DNA from: Candidatus Desulfatibia vada
Lineage (GTDB): Bacteria; Desulfobacterota; Desulfobacteria; Desulfobacterales; UBA11574
Direction of reading: 5' to 3'
Length of the DNA stretch: 38,869 bases
Assembly (NCBI GenBank): GCA_014383215.1
Contig: JACNIG010000287.1
Location: forward strand, 1-38,869
Positions within the stretch are counted from its first letter, which is position 1; each line of letters begins with the position of its first letter. The translations under genes and the position numbers were made by a program. This document shows, piece after piece, positions 17,184 through 24,000 of the stretch. The notes beneath the pieces were generated by a model. It saw only the letters and a list, made by a program, of their open reading frames with translations, was not told where the DNA came from and ran no database searches.

Positions 17184-17768
17184 CTAGACTTTGGTGCTGG
17201 TCAGGTATGCACTCACAAATTTTTCATTATCGACAGCAGTAATTTCTTGGGGCAGCCTTTCCATGGCCAGGTCAATGGCCGCATCTATCAGTTCGCCTTT
17301 GACAGTGTTACGGGCCTGTAATATAGAGGCATCAATCCTGCGGTTGGCATCTTCCAGCATCGCCCGGCTTTGCTGCTGAGCCGATTCAACAATTTTAAGC
17401 TTTTCCCTTTCTCCCTGTTGCACAATCCTTGCTTTCAACTCAGCAAGACGGACATCGCTTTCGTCAATGGTTTTTTGAGTCTCGCTTATTTTTGCATTAG
17501 CATCTTCTTTTTTTTCTTCAAGCTCATCAATTTCCAGGGCCAGGCCTTCTTTCTTGCTCCGCAAAAAGTTCTTGAGCGGAGTTTTGGCATACCTGTTGAG
17601 CACGAAAACGATAATTCCGAAATTAACCCACCTCATAATCAGATCATAGGTGGGTCGCCAGTTGCTTGTTTTTTCGGCAGCAAAAGCTTCATGCCCGCCT
17701 AAATGCAGGCCCAAAATACCCAGCGATATCCCACCGCACACCCATAATAGTTTAGCAACGTATTTCAC
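17184..17768 (-). CDS. atpF: ATP synthase F0 subunit b
   Basis: A peripheral-stalk subunit that ties the stator of F0 to F1. It has 194 residues: an N-terminal hydrophobic segment that looks like a cleavable signal (LLWVCGGISLGILGLHLGG), then the true membrane helix (WVNFGIIVFVLNRYAKTPLKNFL) and a long charged helix of about 130 residues. The extra N-terminal hydrophobic part is usual for b in Desulfobacterota. It starts at GTG and overlaps the b' stop by 4 bases (GTGA), which means translational coupling. It is the last gene of the operon. The next genes expected in a full ATP synthase operon (delta, alpha, gamma, beta, epsilon) are not here. Confidence 0.93.
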   Translation of the reverse strand: MKYVAKLLWVCGGISLGILGLHLGGHEAFAAEKTSNWRPTYDLIMRWVNFGIIVFVLNRYAKTPLKNFLRSKKEGLALEIDELEEKKEDANAKISETQKTIDESDVRLAELKARIVQQGEREKLKIVESAQQQSRAMLEDANRRIDASILQARNTVKGELIDAAIDLAMERLPQEITAVDNEKFVSAYLTSTKV

Positions 17769-18220
17769 GAACCCAGCCTCCGATCCAGCATTTTTTCCAT
17801 GATATTGACCGCCAGAGTTTCTGCTTCTTGCCGGAGTTTTTTTCTGGCTTGGGCAATTTGAGCGTTAACTTCTGTTTCAACTTTTGCTTTAATCGAAGAT
17901 ATTTCTTGCCTGGCAGACTCTAATATCTCACCTGCCTCCCGGCCGCCTTGTTCTTCAATTGCACATCGAACGTCCTGCGCTTCCGCTCGAACCGCTGATT
18001 CCTTGGCTTTCAAAGTAGCGGTCAGCTTCTCAAATTCTTTGGTCGCATCAACGGTATCCAGCCTGATTTTTTCCATAAAGCTTTCGCGTTCACCCATGAC
18101 ACTGCGTAACGGGCGAAACATGATACGGTTGATGATAAACAGAAAAACCAAAAAAGCGATCAGCTGGTGAAACATGGTTGCATTGATACTGATAAGCGCT
18201 ATGTTGCTGACTATTTCCAT
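17765..18220 (-). CDS. atpF': ATP synthase F0 subunit b'
   Basis: The second, diverged copy of the stalk subunit, which pairs with b as a b/b' heterodimer. It has 151 residues with one N-terminal membrane helix (MFHQLIAFLVFLFIINRIMFRPL) and a long charged helix ending in LAVNIMEKMLDRRLG. The membrane part reads FxPL as in the b' branch. Its stop overlaps the GTG start of b. It starts 31 bases after the single-hairpin c gene. The ribosome binding site is weak (GGATG), so coupling to upstream translation is likely. Confidence 0.93.
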   Translation of the reverse strand: MEIVSNIALISINATMFHQLIAFLVFLFIINRIMFRPLRSVMGERESFMEKIRLDTVDATKEFEKLTATLKAKESAVRAEAQDVRCAIEEQGGREAGEILESARQEISSIKAKVETEVNAQIAQARKKLRQEAETLAVNIMEKMLDRRLGS

Positions 18221-18251
18221 ATACCGACATCCATTTTAAAAACTACGGGCA

Positions 18252-18500
18252 TTAAACAACAAATAAAAGCAGCAATGCAATCACCAGTGAGTAAATACCG
18301 GTGGACTCGGCCACCGCTTGACCCACCAGCATGGTTCTGGTGAGAAGGCCTGCCTCCTTGGGATTTTTACCGATGGCCTCACATGCTTTTGCGGCGGCCA
18401 TACCTTCACCAACACCGGGCCCGATGGCGCCAAAGCCCATGGAAATACCTGCGCCTATGTATGCTGCCGCTTTGACAATATCTACACCTTCGATTGCCAT
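18252..18500 (-). CDS. atpE: ATP synthase F0 subunit c, single hairpin, two-carboxylate Na+-type site
   Basis: Rotor-ring proteolipid of 82 residues with two membrane helices and a KNP loop. The ion site carries Glu65 in AVAESTGIY plus Val63, Ser66, Thr67 and Tyr70, the ligand set known from Na+-binding c-subunits such as that of Ilyobacter tartaricus. Position 32, Gln in Ilyobacter, is Glu (GVGEG). The Glu32/Glu65 pair is the two-carboxylate arrangement described for Fusobacterium nucleatum. I therefore predict Na+ coupling, though H+ binding is possible. The start is the ATG at 18500 with AGGAGG before it; the track begins 26 codons upstream within repeat DNA. The loop has Lys where Arg is usual (GKNP). 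Confidence 0.95.
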   Translation of the reverse strand: MAIEGVDIVKAAAYIGAGISMGFGAIGPGVGEGMAAAKACEAIGKNPKEAGLLTRTMLVGQAVAESTGIYSLVIALLLLFVV

Positions 18501-18562
18501 TTGATTCCTCCTAAACAATTTTTGGGTTAATCGTTTGTGTTTTGTATGAAAAACTTTTTTCT

Positions 18563-18631
18563 GCCACCAGGCCACCACGGCACAAAGACAAAAAATTAAA
18601 TGCTTCCTTGGTGCCTTAGTGTCTTAGTGGC
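18563..18631. repeat. Imperfect inverted repeat between the two c genes
   Basis: GCCACCAGGCCACCACGGCACAAAGACA-like sequence on the left faces GGTGCCTTAGTGTCTTAGTGGC on the right, both built from the word CCACxAAGxCAC. Similar CAAAGACxC words occur at 37362-37390. It splits the fused and single c genes and may act as a stabilising hairpin or partial terminator. It is probably a genome-wide dispersed repeat. Confidence 0.65.
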
Positions 18632-18652
18632 TAATATTCTTTTTGGTTATAA

Positions 18653-19624
18653 TTACACTACAAAAATCAGGATCAGCGCGATGACCAGAGAATAAATTCC
18701 CGTTGATTCTGCCACCGCCTGACCCACCAGCATCAATCGTGTCAAATCCGCAACGTGCTCCGGGTTGCGCGCGATCCCCGCTACGGCGCTCCGGCCCGCA
18801 ATACCTTCGCCGATGGCCGGACCGATGGCCCCGATGCCCATACATATCCCCGCCGCTAACAAGGCCATGGGCGGTGCTATCAAATCGGTGGCCGGAAAAG
18901 TTTTGAACATGAGGATAAAGCTGACCAGCAGGGCATAGATGGCGGTGGTCTGCGTAACCGCCTGTCCCAGCAGCATCACATTGGTCACCGGCGTGGCCGT
19001 CAAAGGCTGCCGGGCGATGCCTTCACAACTGGCTTGCGCAACCAGACCGCCCCCCAGCCCGGAACCGATGGCACCAAAGCCGGCTGAAATTCCTGCGCCC
19101 AGAATGGCCGCCCATGTCGGTGAAACCGGGCTTTGTGAAAAATCCGTAAACAATAAAATAAAGGCTACCACCAGGGCAAAGATGGCCGGAGTCTGGCACA
19201 CCGCCGAACCAATCAGCATGTTGGTGGTTAAACGCCCGCCCATGGCCGGCTGCCGGGCCATACCTGTGCAACAGGCTCCGGCAGGATATCCCGCGCCCAC
19301 ACCGGCGCCGATGGCCCCCATCCCCATAGCCAAGCCGGCACCCAGCAGAACGGGCACCATCAGAATATGCGCCGCAAAGTTCGTGAACAGAAGCATCATG
19401 GCGATAACCAGCGCAAAAATGGAAGCAGACTCGGCAATCGCCTGTCCCACCAGCATGGTTTTGAAAATGTCGCCTGACAGCTCCGGATTGCGGGAGATGG
19501 CTTCATTGGCACTGGCGGCTGTATATCCTTCTCCGATCGCCGCTCCAATAGCGCCGAATCCCATGGCCATTCCGCCACCGCTTAACGCCGCTACACTTAC
19601 CCATGTTTGTACATCGTATGCCAT
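18653..19624 (-). CDS. Four-hairpin fused F-type ATP synthase subunit c with two retained and two lost ion sites
   Basis: A 323-residue proteolipid of eight membrane helices, equal to four tandem c-subunits. Hairpins span about 1-82, 83-163, 164-243 and 244-323. Each has the glycine-rich first helix (GFGAIG, GMGAIG, GFGAIG, GIGAIG) and the cytoplasmic loop (SRNP, ARQP, ARQP, ARNP). Hairpin 1 keeps Glu32 and Glu65 (AESASIF), and hairpin 4 keeps Glu273 and Glu306 (AESTGIY). Hairpin 2 has Ala111 and Gln144 (CQTPAIF), and hairpin 3 has Gly192 and Gln225 (TQTTAIY), so neither can carry the ion by carboxylate. The frame is continuous with no internal stop. It starts 3 bases after the subunit a stop. 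Double or triple fused c-type rotors are known in Acetobacterium woodii, V-ATPases and some archaea. I know of no described four-hairpin F-type rotor subunit in this lineage. Confidence 0.95.
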   Translation of the reverse strand: MAYDVQTWVSVAALSGGGMAMGFGAIGAAIGEGYTAASANEAISRNPELSGDIFKTMLVGQAIAESASIFALVIAMMLLFTNFAAHILMVPVLLGAGLAMGMGAIGAGVGAGYPAGACCTGMARQPAMGGRLTTNMLIGSAVCQTPAIFALVVAFILLFTDFSQSPVSPTWAAILGAGISAGFGAIGSGLGGGLVAQASCEGIARQPLTATPVTNVMLLGQAVTQTTAIYALLVSFILMFKTFPATDLIAPPMALLAAGICMGIGAIGPAIGEGIAGRSAVAGIARNPEHVADLTRLMLVGQAVAESTGIYSLVIALILIFVV

Positions 19625-19627
19625 AAG

Positions 19628-20302
19628 CTAATTTACCTGCACTGCAATATATACCAACGTTAGCATGGTAAACACAAAAGCCTGAATCGTACCGACAAAC
19701 GCTCCGAAAAAGGCATTCAGAAAAGGTGGTGTAATAAGATTGAACGTCAGATAAGACACCACCAGAATGATAATCGAGCCGCCCATAATGTTGCCGAAGA
19801 GACGAAAGGATATGGAAACAACTTTGGCCATTTCTCCGATAATATTCAACGGTGCCATAATAAACATCGGCTCGCAGTAGTCTTTCAGATACCGCTTTAA
19901 TCCTTTGGCCTTGATCCCGGCATGATGGGCCAGAACAAATCCCATAAGTCCGTAGCTCAAAGGCGTGTTGAGATCCTTGGTGGGCTCTTCAAGGTGGGGA
20001 ATGATCCCCAGCCAGTTGCAGAGCAGCAGGAACATGAACAGGGCGCATATCATGGGAGCGTATTTCTTGGACATTTCCTCTCCCAGCGCATCCTCGGTCA
20101 GGCCGTAAAGAAAGTTGATAAATAGTTCACCGACAACCTGAACGGGCCCTGGAATGATGCTTTTTTTTCTGGCGGCCAAAAACCCGAAGCATAGCAGCGC
20201 TGTAATGGCGATCCAGGTCATTACAATAACTTCAAGGTTAAACGTCAAATCACGACCCATAACATGAACGATCAGCTGGTGGATTCTACCTAAATCTTCC
20301 AT
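19628..20302 (-). CDS. atpB: ATP synthase F0 subunit a
   Basis: The stator channel that passes ions to and from the c ring. It has 224 residues with about five to six membrane helices. The essential arginine lies in SISFRLFGNIMGG, the family signature of the fourth helix, and the last helix region reads VGTIQAFVFTMLTLVYIAVQVN. AAGGAGTT lies 4 to 5 bases before the ATG. It is 13 bases after atpI and only 3 bases before the fused c gene, so the three are surely one transcript. Whether its channel is Na+- or H+-selective cannot be read reliably from this family. Confidence 0.97.
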   Translation of the reverse strand: MEDLGRIHQLIVHVMGRDLTFNLEVIVMTWIAITALLCFGFLAARKKSIIPGPVQVVGELFINFLYGLTEDALGEEMSKKYAPMICALFMFLLLCNWLGIIPHLEEPTKDLNTPLSYGLMGFVLAHHAGIKAKGLKRYLKDYCEPMFIMAPLNIIGEMAKVVSISFRLFGNIMGGSIIILVVSYLTFNLITPPFLNAFFGAFVGTIQAFVFTMLTLVYIAVQVN

Positions 20303-20315
20303 AACTCCTTATTCC

Positions 20316-20702
20316 CTATACCTGCTTTCCACGGGCAGACGATATCAGACCAAACACATGCTCCGCCAGAATAAAAAACTGAATCAAAAAGATCCCGAGC
20401 ATAGTTGAGAAAAGGTTGTATTGTTCAAGTTTAATCGCCATTACCAATGGCACGGCGATAATTATGTATCTGAAAAATATCGATCCGAAAGAAAACAAAT
20501 AGGTTTTACCCTTTGATTTTCCCAGTCTTAACGGGAGCGTTTCTCCCATTAAGACAAAATTGACGATGCCAAATACCGTTCCCAGGATCAAACCTTTCCC
20601 CACAGCCTGTTGACCGATCAGAATTAAGAAAAATCCGGCAAAAATAGCCGTCGTTATGGCCCTGGAACTGTATTTCTTCTGGGTCTGCCTAAGCGCTTCC
20701 AT
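20316..20702 (-). CDS. atpI: ATP synthase assembly protein AtpI
   Basis: A 128-residue membrane protein with four hydrophobic segments. The AtpI family is encoded at the head of F0 operons and assists assembly of the c ring, as shown in Na+ and alkaliphile systems. Helices are visible at about 15-33, 37-55, 68-88 and 95-115. The ATG overlaps the end of atpZ by 14 bases. In this operon it may have to assemble a ring of two different c-type subunits. Confidence 0.85.
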   Translation of the reverse strand: MEALRQTQKKYSSRAITTAIFAGFFLILIGQQAVGKGLILGTVFGIVNFVLMGETLPLRLGKSKGKTYLFSFGSIFFRYIIIAVPLVMAIKLEQYNLFSTMLGIFLIQFFILAEHVFGLISSARGKQV

Positions 20703-20955
20703 TGTCGGAATCGTTATTATCCTCTATTTCGACGTCCGTTACTTCAAGAATTTGACGGTACACCACGACACCGCCGCCAATTACTCCTAAAATCGTAAAG
20801 ATCGCTACAAAAACACCTTTGGTTCCAAGCAGTCTGTCCAAATATCTTCCAACAAAAAAACAAAAAAAAATACAACCGGCCATTGTAAGGCCAAGTTGCG
20901 TTACAATCGAAAGGTTTTCAATCCAAGCGCGATTCTTTTTAAAGTCAAAAAACAT
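20689..20955 (-). CDS. atpZ: AtpZ/AtpI-like small membrane protein
   Basis: An 88-residue protein with two membrane helices (VTQLGLTMAGCIFFCFFVGRYLDRLLG and FVAIFTILGVIGGGVVVYRQIL) and an acidic C-terminus. The arrangement and its place as first gene of an F0 operon match AtpZ, a family linked to Mg2+/Ca2+ supply for ATP synthase. The ribosome binding site is modest (GGCAAG). It is divergent from the DHH gene across a 367-base gap which must carry the F0 promoter. Confidence 0.82.
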   Translation of the reverse strand: MFFDFKKNRAWIENLSIVTQLGLTMAGCIFFCFFVGRYLDRLLGTKGVFVAIFTILGVIGGGVVVYRQILEVTDVEIEDNNDSDNGSA

Positions 20956-21322
20956 CTTGCCGCAATCGGCATCGGCCGCATCAATAAGCTTTTAAAATTG
21001 ATAAGTTATTTAATTTTCATGGACAATTCCACAAACAAAACGTAAGTCCCATAACAGAAATGATTCTACACTGTCAAGCAGATAAGTATTTTTTTGCGCA
21101 AGTCTGCCTAAAAATCTCATCTTGCGTTTAAGCGGTATTGTTCCGCTTTTAAGATGCATATTCACAACCGGTTTTAGTGCACGCTGCCGCACCCTCGCAC
21201 CCAAGCGTCTGGTCCTGATTCTTCATTGGATTTGCGAGTTAAAACTTCTAATTGCATTAAATAGCATTCTACTATATCGTAACGGCTAAATTGTAAGCAC
21301 TGAAATTACAAAAGCTTTTATT
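20956..21322. other. Divergent promoter region between atpZ and the DHH gene
   Basis: 367 bases with no gene I would support. The 64-residue track ORF on the minus strand has no ribosome binding site or recognisable features. The DHH-proximal half is A/T-rich and suitable for promoters. No strong hexamer pair stands out and no hairpin is convincing. Confidence 0.5.
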
Positions 21323-22312
21323 ATGCCACTATCTGCTGCTGAAAGATTGCGCCGCTTTTACAAGCGGTTTTCGGGCGATGACCACGTTTTGATTGTGATC
21401 AATGCCGATCCGGATGCCATTGCCAGTGCCAAGGCGGTCAAGAGATTGCTGTGGCGCAAAGTCTCAAGCGTAACCATATCCAACATCAATGACATCAAGC
21501 GCCCGGATAACATTGCCATGATCCGGCTTTTGGGAGTCGCCCTCGTTCCCATCGATGAAATCGACATAAGTCGCTATAGCCGTTTTGTAATCGTCGATTC
21601 TCAGCCGGACCATAATGAAATTTTTAAAACAATCAACCCGGACGTGATTATCGATCATCATCCTGAAACCGGTGTCCGGGCACCCTATCTGGATATCCGC
21701 CCAAAATACGGTGCTACTGCCAGCATAATGACCGAGTATTTAAGGGCCGCCAGAATCAAACCTGCGGCTAAACTGGCAACCGGCCTATTTTATGCCATTA
21801 AAACAGATACGGGTAATTTTGAGCGGCAAACGCAGCTTGAAGATTTGCGGGCCTTTCAGTTTCTTTACCGGCACGCCAATATACATCTTGCCGGCAAAAT
21901 TGAGAAATCCGACCTTAGGCTCGATTTCCTCGAATATTTTGAAATCGCTCTTGCTAAGATGCGCAGGCGCAAAAGCAGGATATTTGTTCATCTTGGTCCG
22001 GTAATAAACCCGGATGTATGTGTGATCATCGCAGATTTTTTCATGCGGATCGATTCTGTCAACTGGAGCATCGTCTCCGGTTTTTATAATAAAACTTTGA
22101 TTGTTGTATTCAGAAACGACGGAGTTCGCAAAAACGCCGGGGAATTGGCCCACAAGAGTTTTGGCCTTTACGGCTCTGCCGGCGGCCATAAAAACATGGC
22201 GCGTGCCGAGATTCCGGTTGAAAACCTAAAGCCGCCGGTTGACCCCCAGGATGAAAAAAAAGTGCTGCAGTGGATTATCAGACAGGTAGAAAAAAGAGCC
22301 GATCAAAAATAG
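21323..22312 (+). CDS. DHH/DHHA1 family phosphoesterase
   Basis: A 329-residue phosphoesterase of the NrnA-like DHH superfamily, which removes nucleotides from short RNA or splits 3'-phosphoadenosine 5'-phosphate with Mn2+. Motif I is VINADPDAIAS, with the metal aspartates at 29 and 31 but no preceding histidine, where most NrnA proteins have His-x-x-Pro-Asp. Motif II is VDSQPDH, motif III is IIDHHPE, and motif IV lies near IKTDTGNF. The C-terminal DHHA1 domain has GSAGGHKNMARAEI. Missing the first histidine could alter metal binding or substrate. The metallo-beta-lactamase gene follows by 28 bases and may be co-transcribed. Confidence 0.88.
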   Translation: MPLSAAERLRRFYKRFSGDDHVLIVINADPDAIASAKAVKRLLWRKVSSVTISNINDIKRPDNIAMIRLLGVALVPIDEIDISRYSRFVIVDSQPDHNEIFKTINPDVIIDHHPETGVRAPYLDIRPKYGATASIMTEYLRAARIKPAAKLATGLFYAIKTDTGNFERQTQLEDLRAFQFLYRHANIHLAGKIEKSDLRLDFLEYFEIALAKMRRRKSRIFVHLGPVINPDVCVIIADFFMRIDSVNWSIVSGFYNKTLIVVFRNDGVRKNAGELAHKSFGLYGSAGGHKNMARAEIPVENLKPPVDPQDEKKVLQWIIRQVEKRADQK

Positions 22313-22340
22313 TTTTGGGGACTAAATACAAGAATCAACA

Positions 22341-23126
22341 ATGACTTCTCAAGATGTCGAAATATATGTCTCCATTTTAGGTTCGGGTACATGCGTACCT
22401 TCCCTGCGGCGCAGTTCGTGTTCGGTCCTTATGCAAATTAACGACAATCTGCTGCTGTTTGATTCCGGCGCAGGCACCATGCGGCGCCTGCTTGAAGCCG
22501 GTAAAACTATTTTTGATATCTCGCATATTTTTTACAGCCACTTGCACCCTGACCATACCGGTGAACTGGCCTCTTTTTTGTTTGCCAACAAATATTCGGG
22601 GACAACTCGCCGGCAAATCCCCATTACTTGCGTAGCGGCTGAAGGTTTTGCAGCCTTTTATAAAAACTTAACAGCGGTATATGGAGACTGGATAGAACTT
22701 GGTCCGCAATTATTCAGCATTGTCGAATTAGACAAAAGCGCTGTTGATACTCGTCGTTTTAATGATTTTACAGTTACATCATGCCCCGTGGAACACATTG
22801 AGTCCAGCATCGCTTACAGGATTACCAGCGCCGGCGGCAAAACGGTCGTCTATTCGGGAGATACGGACTTTTCCGAAGAACTTGTTACGCTTTCTGAAAA
22901 TGCCGATATTCTGATTTGTGAAGCGGCCAACCCCGACGACCTCAAAGTTAAAGGGCACCTGACACCGTCTCTGGCCGGAGAAATAGCAACCCGTTCAAAT
23001 GTCGGCCAACTGGTCCTGACCCACTTTTATCCCGAATGCGATCAGGTCGATATTGAAAAAGAATGCCGGAAAACTTATACCGGTCCCCTGGTTCTGGCAG
23101 AAGATCTCATGAAAATCGAATTATAG
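22341..23126 (+). CDS. Metallo-beta-lactamase fold hydrolase, RNase Z-like
   Basis: A 261-residue MBL-fold enzyme. The metal motif HxHxDH is seen in SHLHPDH, followed by the histidine in CPVEHIESS, the aspartate in YSGDTDF and the last histidine in LTHFYPE. This is the pattern of ribonuclease Z and related phosphodiesterases, including the KGHLTPSLAGEIA segment. Without the long exosite arm I cannot call it a true tRNA 3'-processing enzyme; a cyclic-nucleotide phosphodiesterase or a general phosphodiesterase role is equally open. The ribosome binding site is weak. It is next to the DHH gene, so a nucleotide-turnover pair is likely. Confidence 0.87.
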   Translation: MTSQDVEIYVSILGSGTCVPSLRRSSCSVLMQINDNLLLFDSGAGTMRRLLEAGKTIFDISHIFYSHLHPDHTGELASFLFANKYSGTTRRQIPITCVAAEGFAAFYKNLTAVYGDWIELGPQLFSIVELDKSAVDTRRFNDFTVTSCPVEHIESSIAYRITSAGGKTVVYSGDTDFSEELVTLSENADILICEAANPDDLKVKGHLTPSLAGEIATRSNVGQLVLTHFYPECDQVDIEKECRKTYTGPLVLAEDLMKIEL

Positions 23127-23183
23127 CCAAATACCTTCAACCTGCATTTTCAAGAATACCTTTCCGGAAACAATGCTCTTTTT

Positions 23184-23388
23184 TTATTTTTCTCCAATGC
23201 AAAGAACCTTCTCCAGCTTGGCTGCAGCCTGCCTGCGCTTGACCGGATTCATGCGCGCCAGATTGAGCATCTTCCACTGGACGGCGGGCAGCCGCGCCGC
23301 CTTTCAAGGCAAAGCACGGCTGCTTGGCCACACTTGGCAGAAGGGCGACCAGCAGGCGCACCTGTTCAGTAAAGGGGTTGGCTTCCAC
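23184..23388 (-). pseudogene. AbiEii-type nucleotidyltransferase toxin, internally deleted
   Basis: The first 31 residues from a GTG at 23388 (NPFTEQVRLLVALLPSVA, PCFALKGG) match the start of AbiEii/AbiGii toxins, up to the KGG that opens the nucleotidyltransferase motif. The match then ends. In another frame the C-terminus of the same family follows at once (LPAVQWKMLNLARMNPVKRR) and stops at 23184. All the catalytic middle is missing. AbiE toxins are type IV toxin-antitoxin or phage abortive-infection components. The GTG overlaps the stop of the antitoxin remnant, as in intact operons. Confidence 0.8.
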
Positions 23389-23570
23389 TAGGCACCACCT
23401 TTGATCAGCATGCGCTTGCCCCGGCCCAAATCGATATGGTCGGTTTCAAGCGCCTGGCGCCAGGTGTGCCCATGGCGGTCGCTGAACCACAAAAAGAGGC
23501 GCTTGGCCTTTACCTGGGTGCAGGCTCGCAGCAAGGCGTGGAGCAGGTCCGGCCCCCATTCCAGGAATCA
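23388..23570 (-). pseudogene. AbiEi-type antitoxin, C-terminal remnant
   Basis: About 60 codons, open only back to a TGA near 23570, encode WGPDLLHALLRACTQVKAKR, FLWFSDRHGHTWRQAL and IDLGRGKRMLIKGGA. This is the typical C-terminal end of AbiEi antitoxins (AERHGHPW, DLGSGKR, VKGG). The N-terminal winged-helix part is absent and replaced by the transposase remnant. The stop overlaps the start of the toxin remnant by one base, so the original operon order is kept. Confidence 0.78.
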
Positions 23571-23590
23571 ATCGTAATGTGTGACCGCTT

Positions 23591-23910
23591 TCAAATTGTT
23601 GAACTTTCTTCTGTAAAATTGCATCCTCCTCGGATGCGTTTCCGTGCCTTTGTCGCCCGTTTGCTTACAGACGAGTAGGACAGCCCGAACAACTCTCCAA
23701 TCTGCTGGCTGGTGTAAAAACCAGAGTTCCACAGAAGATAAAGCATCAGGTCCCGGTTCATCTTATCTAACATGGAAACGCGCAATGAATCTATGGTGTC
23801 CAGAAAAAAATGACGATCAGCATCACCTATAAAAATATCTTGCCCCTGATTACCTCAAGACAGAATGTGATACAAGGCACCTTTAAATTCAATCCGCGAC
23901 CCCAAATTTC
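23591..23910 (-). pseudogene. REP-associated/IS200-like Y1 transposase remnant
   Basis: Read in one frame on the minus strand: RIEFKGALYHILS, an in-frame TGA, then GNQGQDIFIGDADRHFFLDT, then RDLMLYLLWNSGFYTSQQIGELF. The first two parts match the N-terminus of Y1 transposases (EFxGAxYHxxSRGN), with the Arg codon CGA mutated to TGA. The last part is the helix-turn-helix tail common in RAYT proteins. The HUH catalytic centre and tyrosine are lost between them. The track shows only the last 64 codons. Confidence 0.75.
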
Positions 23911-24000
23911 GGCAACAGACAGGGCAAAAAGGACTTTCAGTTTGGCACGACCGCCCTGGCTGTCTGCTGAAGTGACATGTTCTGCCACGTCTATCCTAAT

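Noticed and set aside
18653-19624. Fused c gene as an assembly error joining tandem copies
   Set aside because: The four repeats differ strongly in sequence, have different linkers and lose the carboxylates in a patterned way, which an artefact of identical copies would not produce. Long reads would still be the final test.
18939-19631. 230-residue plus-strand ORF opposite the fused c gene
   Set aside because: It is rich in Ala/Pro/Met and mirrors the glycine-rich repeats on the other strand. It has no ribosome binding site and no family features, so it is a shadow.
21010-21204. 64-residue minus-strand ORF before atpZ
   Set aside because: No ribosome binding site or conserved motif. It occupies the promoter gap of two divergent genes.
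23436-23678. 80-residue plus-strand ORF over the defence remnants
   Set aside because: The opposite strand carries clear AbiEi and transposase similarity; this frame has none.
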